Shown here one piece after another: positions 14,501-26,500 of a DNA stretch of 64,000 bases. The stretch is from Echinococcus granulosus (taxonomy: Eukaryota; Platyhelminthes; Cestoda; Cyclophyllidea; Taeniidae). The translations under genes and the position numbers were made by a program. The notes under the pieces were generated by a model that made no database searches, had not been told where the DNA came from, and worked only from the letters and a program-made list of their open reading frames with translations. How positions within the stretch are numbered: position 1 is the first letter of the stretch; each line of letters starts with the position of its first letter. The stretch covers positions 185,198 to 249,197 of the forward strand of contig NW_020170384.1 of NCBI RefSeq assembly GCF_000524195.1. Direction: 5' to 3'.

Positions 14501-17500
14501 TTGTGCACCGAGACATTAAAGGCGACAATATCTTGGTTAACATGTATAGAGGAGAACTGAAAATAGCCGATTTTGGTGCCTCAAAGCGACTCGGTGGTCT
14601 CATCAGAAAGGCTGGCACAGTCACGGGTATGCCTTTAAGCTACGCTCATACGGTCCTACTACTCCCACAAGCGATTTTGGCAAAGAATTCTGTCACATTG
14701 ATGCAGTAGTCATTTAAGTGATTGGTTAATTGTTGTCAGCATTCACATCCACCAGGCACTCAGGTGTGGGTGAATTCACCTTTAAAATATTTCAGTCGCA
14801 TAAGGCTTTAATACTTGCTGCATAGCGCGCTTCATAAAACTCACATCTATTAACCCTGTAAAATCCTGTACATACCTGAAACGACAATAAGTTTACTCAA
14901 CAGCGTACACATACAGACACCTTATCACAACACGCTAGCCTCTTAAGCACTATAAGTTCAGTGTTGGTGCTGCTGCATGGCATTACATTTTGTTGATAAA
15001 GTGCTTTGAATTTGCATAGCTGAATGAAACCTGTCTTTGTCTAATTACGTTTGTTTATATTGATATTTCTATGGTTCTTTCTCGGTAAAAATGAGTTCTT
15101 TATTGCATTCTAATTTCAGTTTGTAATAATGTGTTGCCTCTACCGCAGGTACCATGCGTTTTATGGCTCCAGAGCTCATTAACGCATCAAAAGATGGCTA
15201 CGGCTATCCTGCCGATATATGGAGTTTTGGTTGTACGGTTGTAGAAATGGTGACAGGCAAACTCCCCTATCATGAGGTATGAGTTTGGCGATGCTTTTGT
15301 TTCTTCTTTGCTATGCAGTGAGACGGTCTTTCACAAGCTTTGAATTCGCTTTGTTCTGCATAGCTTGATGCGTTCGCAGCTTTTTATCGGGCGGGCTACT
15401 ACAGCGCACATCCGGACATTCCAGAAGAACTGCCAGAACCTTGCAAAGCATTTATCAAACGATGTTTCGAAATCGATCCCGAGAAGCGAGCAAGTGCTGA
15501 TGAACTTCTCACCGATCCTTTCATTCTCATGTGCGTTTATTTTATAAAAGTGTTTCTAAGACCCTAGTGGGCTCTTTCTCAAGTTAACCCCAAAACTCAA
15601 GTGCCCATACGGGTTGGTGGCCTATTGCATTGGGGCTGGTAAACGCCCTATTCACGCGCAAATAAATCCCGCAGGAGGCAGTCGCTTCCTCATGCTTGCT
15701 CGTGACACCGGCAGCCAGAAAGTACGAAGACAAGCCTATGTCTTTGTGGGCGTGGGATGCATCGTAGTCTTTTGACATTCATCTTCGTACAAAAATTGTT
15801 GCAAGCGGTCAATGTGACTAATCCATTGGGCTATTACTAGATCGAAATCTGATTCAACGATGCTGGCAAAGCTCTCACTGTTGAGTGCTTCTACAATCAT
15901 ATCATTATTTTGTACAGTGGTACGTCGCCACCATAAATTGTGTACAATAACTATTCCAATTTGGGCAGCGTTGCTGTCAGTAGTAATAATCGGTCTGTAT
16001 AAACCTTAAATGCTCAACTTAATCTAACAGTGTGTCGAATAACCGCCTGCTAGTGTGCTGTACCGCCCTGTAAGTGGAGTGATGAAATAAGAAGGACTGT
16101 TTCGTCAATTGCTGCGCCAAAACAAAATTGTGGGATTTATTCTTCCTGGTTCTTAACAGAAGCGCACTTTACCTCCCCTGAGGTGTAGGTTTACGGTGCC
16201 TGGTTGGGGCCAAGTCATTCACTGCTTTAGTGCGAGTTGATACAGCCTGAGGTAACGGAATTTAGGGTTCACCGGCCTTTGGCTGTTTGTGCTTGCATGC
16301 AGGCAGGCAGGCAAACAAGAGTTGCATGCGATTGCATGTATGTGCGTGTGCATAGTCGGGAAGCGCTAACTGCAACCCATGATCTAGGGGTGACCTCACA
16401 TGACCCCATGGATAGACGAGAAAGCATCTGTCAACCCCCATTAAAACCGCCGTTGCGCCTTCATTCACTGGATGATTTGGTGTCGTTGTTTATAGCCCTC
16501 TTGTCAAAACATGTGCCCGTCTTCCATGTGATTTTGATCTTTCTGTTTATTTTATTTCCAACGCAACTTAGCTTATTCTTCCACCACGAACGTATGACTC
16601 TTTCATAATCAGTACGTGCAGGCAATTCGTACTACACGGCAACAGTAGATTAATTCTGATCTTGTTCATTGTGCAAGCTGCGAAGATTTAAATAAACGCT
16701 TTCATTTGTGATCACACGCATTGTATGTGCCTTTGTACAGATTTGCCTACATGGGGTGTGCATTTATGTATATTTTCTTCAGTCTTTCCAAGGCCAAGTA
16801 GCTTAAATTTATTTGTCTATTTCGAATTGAAATTCCTCCATCGGTTTATTTACTATGAATTGTTTTTCTTTTTGGCGATGTGGATTGGCTGTTACAGCTA
16901 GATTCGAGAAGTTAAAGTAGAGTCAAATGCTTGATGACTTTCACTATTAATGAAAAGTAGCACAGCATTTAACATATCTACTTAATGTCTGTAGGTGGTC
17001 CAATTCAATAAACGGGCTCCATGAGCTAATTTAACGTTCTCAGTCATTTTGATTGACTTCTTACAATCAGGAAACGTGACCGGAAGAAAAATAATGGGAC
17101 AATTCAGTTCTACGCATTCCTGCTTTTTGGTCTAAAACGAAACTTTTGCACCTTATTAAAAGCTTAAGCATCTGCGTAGAATTTAATGAAAACATTCCTG
17201 GTATAAGCTCAAGGTTAAAGTTTTGAATTGTGCTTTTGATCTCTGTCTTGCTGTAATGATATGCCATTCCCTAATTACCACGAGCTGTTTTCATTCTGTT
17301 GTTTTAATTCACCTGAATGAAGCTATGAAAGCCTTTCACTGTATAAAGTGGATTAAACTTGTCAGAACACAGTACCTGAAGAGGTCGAATTCGTATGAAA
17401 TTAAACTGTATTCCTACTTTTGGTTGCTGGCAGACTATTTCACTTTAGCAAGCGAGACTTCAGTCCGATATCATCTAACGATGGCTATAAACACACGCAG

Positions 17501-20500
17501 TGACTGTCTACAAGAATGCAAATCATTGACTCCTAATGTTTGTACTCTTTCTGTCATCGTTGGGGTCTGGCTGCGGTTGCCGCTCTTTATTGACTATGAG
17601 TTCACATTTTCAAGCAAAAACGATTATAAACGTGATCATTCAGTCGGTTATGATCCTTTATTCATCTAGCGATTACTTGGCCTTTTACGAATAAGTATAT
17701 TAATGGAAGCGGTTCGCTTTGAATCTAGAATCACTGCCATGGCAATGACAGTGGGTACATTGTGTTCTGCCGACTTTTTTCTGCTCTTAAATTTCGTCAT
17801 TTTTGAACTATTAGTACTGGCTTCAGGAGGTCGTGAATTTCGACAATCATTGTAGTGGTGTAATATGTACAAAACCGCCTGTATTTGCATGGGTTTAGGT
17901 AAGAAATGCATCACTTTTACGCAATGTTGAATTGGGTGCGATTTTCAAGTGTGCCGGTTGGTAGTCTTAGGACCGTTCATGCGTAAATTTTGGCGGTAAA
18001 TTTGCGGCAGTTGAGCTACGCTGTGCATTCTTCAGTGATGGTTTTATTGTGGTAAAGTAGTAAACTTGCAAAGTGTTTCAAATACCTTAATTGTCTCTCA
18101 TACTCAGATTCAAATCATGCATACGGACCTACATGGTGCTACTTTATGATTAGCCTCATTCAATAGCAATTCATAATCCCTATCTAGTCCTAAAGCAATA
18201 GATTTTCATACTCCTTTAGTATTCTATTCGCAGTTGAGATCAGCTTACATTAGTTTTCGTATTTCAAATATTTTCACACCAAAAGTTAAATTGATATTCG
18301 GTCCATACGTAAATAATGACCACAATTACTGTGTAATCCGTACAATTGGGATCGCGAATGGAATTTTTGAAATACTTCGGTTCGATTTTCAAATCAGCAC
18401 TGCATATTTTGATTCCTTCTTAATTGACGATGGATACTGCGGTATCTCTGGCCGATGTAGCGGGATGCGTAGTTAGGTTTCATCTGCTGGTAAACCGATC
18501 ACCCCGCACTTCTCTGTGTGGAGAGTATCTGGTATCACGATTCGCTGCACGATTGCTCAATTCTTGCATGTTCATTCCCTCTAATCCATTTAGGCCCTTA
18601 CCACATGCCAGCGTGGTTTTTGAAAAGATTTCTATAGGGTAGGCATCAGTTCGCCTTACTCTGAACTTTTACTTGCAGTCCTCTTTCACAGTTCGTAGGC
18701 AACTTGCGTTCATTGTAACTAAATTAAGCGTAGGTTAATAATACTAGCAATGTTCTTCGAAAATTGCCAGTGGGGTTTTATTTTCGCTCTCTTTTTAAAT
18801 TAGTTGGCGATTTGATTCCTAATTAGTGTATGCAAGGCGGCTGCGGTGTTTTAATTTCCTCAAGTATCTCAACGGTCACAGATCCCATCGTGACTCTAGT
18901 ACCATGGGATGTGAGTATTTATCCTACAGAAAGTTGGCAAACTATGGATGGTTAGTTAAAGAATGCGATTTGGCACTCATGGTAGACATACCCCTCTATC
19001 AAATCGCCATTGCGTTGAGTAAAACAGGGTAACATTTAAAATTTTGGTAATGAACAATGCTACTTTCACTTATCGCCTGCACAATTCAACTAACAAAATG
19101 TGTTTTAATGATTTTGCATCAAGTATTCCCTGACTGTTATGCATTATTTTGTTTTCCATCAAGTTTTGTCTTGGATTTAACTGGTACAGTACAGGGAGGT
19201 GATGAAATGTAACCTTTAGTAAGCTTATCCTGTCATTAATCAGTAGAAATGCGGCTTTTATCCTAGCAAAGCGAGTGGGAAATATTCTTGCGCAGTGTAC
19301 TAGTTGTTCTGCACGTGTTTGTGTTGATATTTTATTCATTGTTGAAAAACATTGTGATTTAAATCTCAACGTGAGTCTGTTGCATAAAACTACTATTAAG
19401 ATTCTAAAGAAAATTTGTTCTTTTTTGCAATCTTACCCGAAGCACTGAACATTAAATTGCATTATATATTCTCTTTCAATTAGTATTCGTGGATAAGTTC
19501 TTCAGGTGCTGTTCCCTGTTCACTTTTTCATAAATAAGGTCTTCTGTACTGTGCATTATTTATAACCGAATGCCCTCTTAGGACACATCCATTTAATTAT
19601 CATTCATATTCATTTATTTTAATATTAGGTACAAAAGGCACAAGGGCAGACCTCAGGCAAAGAGAGGTACCTCACGTAAGTACTTGTGTAACTTATTTTA
19701 TGTCAAAATATATTTACTTTCACCTTGTCATTTTTGCTCATAATTATTCCACCTTGAATATATTTCTGAAATTCTTTGATCAAGAGCACTTCTTCACAAA
19801 GCGGTTCGAATAATCACTTATGCTAAAACAAATTTCCTAGTGATTCCAGTACCTGGGAGTAGCTAAATTGTATGAGTAAAGGTTTGGAATAGCAGTAAAC
19901 TGTCTCAATTTTTTGTATAAACCATTATTTTCAGAAAACGCAGCTGATGTTAATGTGAATTTGTTAACTCAAGGTCATCGCTCTCCAGAGGGGACCACTG
20001 CTTTGTCAAATAGGTACAAGGCTGCAACTGATTCTCACATTCTGGTGCCCTATCTCACAGTATCCAGGTCTCACGTATTTCATCAAGCTGCATTTTTCTT
20101 GTGTAAATTTTGTACCTTCAAACTTTCCAATAATGATTCAGCCTTGGCAAAAATTCAACTCTGGATCCGTGTTGCTAGCCTACGCACATAAGCACAAACA
20201 CCATAGTCTAGTACTCTTCTTTTACTTTTATTTCGAAAGCATCAGAAAAGGGCAGCAACACATAGTAGTGATCGAGATTCACATATCGGCAGTTATTTTA
20301 AGAATGCCCGTGTCTAAGGGGAATGGGTAAAAATTTGCATTTTCGTCCCTTGAATCTTCTATGCTGCTGCAACAAGGCCTGTAAGTTTTTCAAGCCTTCA
20401 TTTGTTTGCTTGCTTTCATCATTGAACATAACTAGTTCGATAAAACTATGATGTCCAAGCTATTAGTGTTGGGCTATAAACCCAGCCCTCCTAGCAGCTT

Positions 20501-23500
20501 GATGGATAACGTACGGTTATAGCCATTAAGTCGTTTATTGGTCTCTGATCATCCTCTGCCCTACGGTTTGATAGTACTTTTTAGTCATAAAAAATACTTA
20601 GTGTCATTGGCTTATGCCGACAATTGCAAGCACATTTTGATTAACATTTCCCAACATTATGGCCTTAAATTTTGGTTTGTGTTTTCTATGGATGCTCGAA
20701 CGAACTATATGGCTGCTAATGGTCATAGTCTAGGCACTTTTATTCGGGATATTCAATTCATGATAACCAAATTCGCAAATGATTTTATCAAAGGTGATTT
20801 GTATCCTCATTTTATCATTATTTATCTCAATCAGTGTCACGCGAGTACTTCATCTAGCTTAATCATAGTTAACTTTAATCATATTTGCATTGTCAAGTTC
20901 GAATTTGTATGTAATTTTACAACTTGTTCTGACATAGTTGACTTATTCGGCATCACAAATTGTATGACACTCCGCAGTACTGAAATCCCACCTCATTTAT
21001 GCAACCTATTCAAGCATCAGCGTGCTGTAAACTGTTAACAATGGATTCATTATTGTCCTAAAGTCTTAATTTAAAAGCAACGAAACAATGAAAAGGGAAT
21101 CTTAGGTTTTGGCCAATTTAGTCAGCCATTGGATGAAGCACGTTGTACAGTTAACGGCTACCTGAAATTCATTCACTTTATTCTCTTGCTGAACGCTTTT
21201 TACCTACTTTGATCATTGTGCATGTATGTGTAACGTTTCACTTCTTTCCAGTTTTCAATACATTAAATTAAATGTTCAAAAACTGTATTTAAGGGCCTAC
21301 TCAGGTAGCCTTCTACCATAAGAAGCAAAGCAGTTGATTATAGGTTAAGTATTCAAGTTTACAGGTGGAAGTTCGGTACGCTATGCAATGTTTAAGCTCC
21401 TTTTCTTTGTCCACTTAACATTTTGTTCCTCTTCAAACTAATGCCACGGTTTCATTGAGGAATTCTTTTATTTTAGCAAGGCCTCCCGATTCCGTTGCCC
21501 CGCTTAATCTAACCGGTACCGGTCAAATGCAAAAGTGCGTTTCTAAGATTTGCCTATGCACAATAAAACCAAAACGCTAGAAATTGGATCTATAGTTAAA
21601 TTAGAATTGGCGTAATAGTTTAACAAGAATTGTTTATGTTTCTAGCATAAGGGATCATGATCTAGTTGTAATTTAATTCATGCAGTCAGTGTATTGGCCA
21701 GCAGCGAGTCAAGGGCGTCGTGTGTTGGGTCCAAATATCCAGTTGTTTTCTCTGTAGATTTTGCAATTAAAGGTGTGTAATCTTTTATGACCTTCGTCTG
21801 TCCTAGACAACTGAGTATCTGGTTTGATTTCCTACACCTTGTTGCTCGTTTTAGTGGGAAAATTTTTATGAAGTTGTTTTTCTTTCATTCAGTGGTGTTG
21901 CAGACTCGGTAATACAATATTTTGTGATAATTCACTACTCGGTACCAGAGCTTCCTTATTTGATCACTTTGGCGCCATCAATAGTGATAAAAAATAATTT
22001 CGGTACACTTTGAAAGTATCGCCTTCATGTGAATATACGCGTTTTGGAAGTTGAAAAAAAGGGGGGAGGGGGTTCCCGAGGTCGAATAATTAAGATAAAC
22101 TAAATGGTGCAACTGGTAGAGTGGATCTACTTCTAAAACACTAGCAAATTTCAGCCCAAGCACCTCAGCTGCAGCTGGTATTCACTTCAATGTCTTGTTG
22201 GTCCTTTTTTCTACGTCTGAACGGCATGCCTCGAAGCTCAACATATCAAGCGGGTTTAATCATAGCAACTGAGATTGTCTCAAAATCCACTTAGGCAGAT
22301 TCTCTTGCGTTCAAAAACTTTGGAATATTCAGATCTTTGTTAATGGTGGGAGGGTGAAGAATCGCTTTTTGGAGAAGTATATAATTGAAACTGCGTATTC
22401 TTCTGGAACCAACTTTGATTTTTGGTGTTGTTTCGCTAAACGGGTGCTATAGTACCACAAAGGGTTCCAATTCTTCATTATTTTTAATAAAACTGCAAAT
22501 ATTTCCGAGCCCCCTTTGGATTTCCATCTAAAATGCTTCAGTTTAGATGCTTTACGACGATTTAAGATGAGTACTGACTTAAAATAGGTAACGGCACTAG
22601 GTTTCCTTCATTTAGAGCACTAAACCCATCAAGTATTTTCTGCATCTGAAATTGTTGCAATTGCATCGATCACAAAATGCTACACATAAGAAATGTGTGA
22701 TTTGACAACCGTTCAGAACATTAACCCTTGGTTGTAAATATCCTTTACGAGTTCAGTCACTGCATAGGCTACCAGGTAGCAAATATTCGGTTTGCGTACA
22801 CACAGTTTGCACATTTCCCTTCCGCTAAAGAATGTAAGACTACTTCGCCAGCTATAACACCAGGCAGAGGCACTTCCGCTGTAAGTTCCCTTGAAATCTG
22901 TACTGTGTTTACACTACCAGAGAATTTCGTGTAGGGCTTTAATTCAAAGGTACAATGTGGTTCAAAACAACCCTTTGATCCATTTACCCCTGATTTGCAC
23001 TGCAAACGGCTTGAGTAATTATTAGAGAGCCTTCGGATTTTCGATTACTTAGGCGTAAATAGGCGACAGTCCTTTTTTAACATCTCGACTACTGGGTTTC
23101 TTGACCTTTCGTTACTGTGTCTCAATACCTTTCTACGTACAAATTTTTAGTTTTGGTATGCTTCATTCGTATGAGAGGTGCATGCGAACCCCTATCATTC
23201 TTTTTAAGATTAAAAGTGGACGTGGCTTTCCAGGCATTTTCTAAAATAGGGTATCCGTTAATATTTCATCACATTACTGGTGCCACACTTAGTACATTAC
23301 CCTTTCACTTACTGAGTAATAACTTCTGCCATATTTAGGCTCCTTTCTGAGAATCAGAGTGAAAGAAGAAAAGTCACTCCTTTCAGCGCGTCGCCGTGTA
23401 AGTATATTTCATGCCACCAAATTGCAACCTCATCTTTTACAAACTATCACTTATTTTAGGAAAAAATGTTAACTTATTTGCTAGATTATTCGATATATGA

Positions 23501-26500
23501 TGTTCGTTGCAACCATTTCACAAGTTTGCTCTAAATAAAAATGTGGTAAACATTGGATAACCTTTTAGGGTTACTTGAATGGTTCTTAGGGGCACACTTT
23601 TTTACTCACTGATATACCCATCTTGCATAGTCTTTTGCTTTGATGATAAAGAATCCTTTTTGATTGTTGTGATTTCATGCGTTAGCCAGAACGCCATCGA
23701 AAAAATAGTATTCATTTTCCTATTTGTGCTTGCACGTAACTAATTTACATTGACTGGGTCCTTGCAGTGAATGAATTACCGGCATCAAAGTTATTAAATT
23801 CTGTTCCACTTCCAAAATATTTTCTTATTTGAGTTCTGGGCATTCCTCAAGGTTTTGTTATCAACATGCACTAAAGTCCGGCGAGTACAGATGCGAATCG
23901 TGGAGACTGAAGAACCCGCGCATTTTTATATGCAACTGTAATAGATGGGGGCTAGAAGTCTTGCTTTCTTTTAACTTCCATAATAGGTTCCGTCTCTAGT
24001 AACACAACTTTATAAGCGTGAAAAATTGTCACATTTCCGTATGGCATCACGGCCATTATGATGCTATTCTCCCATTTGCATCCCCAAACAGACCGAACAC
24101 ATCTTAGCAAAGTCTCCAATACACTCTTCTCTCACACACGAACCCTCTCGAGCGCCACAAGTCAAACGGCGCCAATCCTGCAGGGCTCACAGCAGGAGCT
24201 ATCACCACTGAAGACCTTGGATTTGCCGACGCACGTCAACACCACGACGGCAATGGGTCGGCGGCCCGAGCAGTGCCACTCACGGGAGCGTGCATCTTAC
24301 GGGGGTACCCCTGGAGGGGCGGAGCTCTTCGGTCCGACTGAGGAGGCCCTCCGCAGTCCCCCCTCCGCCACTACCTACAACAGTGACATGCTGACCACTT
24401 CTAAGATCTCCCTCCCCTCTCCCTTCAGTGGTAGCATTCAGTCCCCCGAGAATTTCAACGTCATTAAGAGTGTAAGTTCATATATTTAAGTGGCTGGCCT
24501 TTTGACTGAAAACATTGTCAGGCTCATTGACTGGTTCATGGTATCCCGACTGTGGTTTCAAAACCTCCGTTAACTGGGAACGGTTTCTTTTAAGATATCC
24601 AATGTGAGTCTCCCATTGTCACAACAAACAGATCCATGTTACTTCAGACTACACCCACCGATGTCCAATTTCCAGGTTGAGAAGCTATGATTTTGATCCG
24701 AAGCAGTGCAATGTTCTTTCTCATTATTTTGATTTGGTATGAACTCCGTGTACCGGCAATTGTTTTTGATAAGTCATCAGATTTTTTTGGGCTAGTACCA
24801 TGTAAGACCGGTCAAGATGCTTCATTTTCCTATTTACCGGCTTCATAATGTCTTCTTCGATACTGAGGTTTTAGATGGACGAGGCGAAGAAACAGCTCTC
24901 GTCAGCCCTAATGCAGTCAAAGACGAGTGTGGTGAATTGGTGGGTGGAGCAGACCATTGGCTCCGCCCGTCTTCCTAAACCTGCGGGATCCCTCTCCCGC
25001 AATCCCTCTAGTGATATGGACGGCGCCTCTACGACCTCCCCCAAAATCTCCTCAGAAATGATCCCGTCCTCCCGTGAACACAACGAGCACGATTTGATTG
25101 AGGTCATGAATTTATGCTGTGCTGCCTGTTATTTTTAATACATTTCGGGAAACCTAACGGAACAGTGAAATGGACAGTTCTAATCTCCGAATATTCTACT
25201 CACTGACGCACCATATCACAGAAATCGCCTTATTATCGATAAATACAGATTCATTTCATGATATTCCCAAATTCCAATAAATTAGCAACTATTTTGATAG
25301 TGCCATATTTTAGAAATTTTGGCAAACTTTTACAACATAGTATAGACTATCAGTATCCTTCGTTTTTCTCCTTCAGATATTTGTTAGCATATTCTAAGAC
25401 GGCCTATGCTGCAGGTATACTTGGTGTTCATGAAATAATCGTTATCGAAATCGAAACATATCGGCATCATTCATTTATTCACGGCACAAGGTTAACTTTT
25501 TTACAAATTTGACTGAAAATTAAGTCCTTGGGGATTTTGGAGTTTGGGGTTCAATGAATTATCTCTGCCAAGATAATGAGGCAATATCCATATTTGCGTG
25601 GATGCTCTTGATTGTGTAAGGCACTAGGCGATACTATTCTAACTTCTCTCAGTAAACGTAAACATTGTCTCTCTACCTAGTGCATGTTTGATTTTTTGAT
25701 CGACACTCTGGATGGCGGTGATTCGCTGCAATCATTGAATCGCCTTCTGAAATCCACCATCCGAAACGCCACGGTTACGCCAAATCCCAAGTCATGCCAC
25801 GCACCTACGCTGGGCAGTCTTCCACGACGAATCTCCACCTCCTTCTCCTTCGACAAGGTCCAGCCAGTTTGCGAGTTCACCTTTGTCGCCGTGATCAGTA
25901 GAATCCTGCAGCAGCAGAGGCTCACTATTCAGCCAGGGGTTAGTGAGATGACATTCCCCGAAAATGTGATCCAACAACTTGTGGCCTTTATTGAAAGGGC
26001 CTGGTACGTTGTCACTCGCAGATTGCCTGAACCCCTCAGGGACGGTGGTCAGTGCCAGAAGAAACCGCATGAAATGCTCACTTGGATTACATTGATCAAT
26101 GATATTGCTGGAAAGGCCATCGATCAGCTCCCCTGTAAGCCTATGTGAACGATTGTAAAAGTGTTTGCACTTTCAAACTTCCCACCGCAGAGCATAGGAT
26201 ATCTCTGTATTAGAATAAAAAGTATTTGGGTTTCATGAAAGTCCACCCTTGAGTTGGCTAATTTGCTATTAAATAACCTATGTTTGCAATGGGATATATT
26301 TTCACTTATGCAAATAATGCACCCCTAGTTCCAGTTATCTGTGCGCCGAAAAAAAATGCACTGAAATTCATTAAAATTCAATCTGTAATCAGGAGAACGA
26401 GAAGCCAAAGAGAGTTCCTAAAAATTAACGCATTCTCATCATTGAATGCCAAGACTTCATAGTCTTTCAAACTGGTCGTTATCATCGCCAAGTTGCTAAC

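Noticed and set aside
16237..16608. 123-codon plus-strand ORF
   Set aside because: It lies wholly within the 4.1-kb MAP3K intron, has odd Cys/His/Arg-rich composition from repeat DNA, and shows no domain or splice context.
20538..21038. 166-codon plus-strand ORF
   Set aside because: AT-rich intronic sequence with no family signature. The flanking exons (20013 and 21481) join in phase without it.
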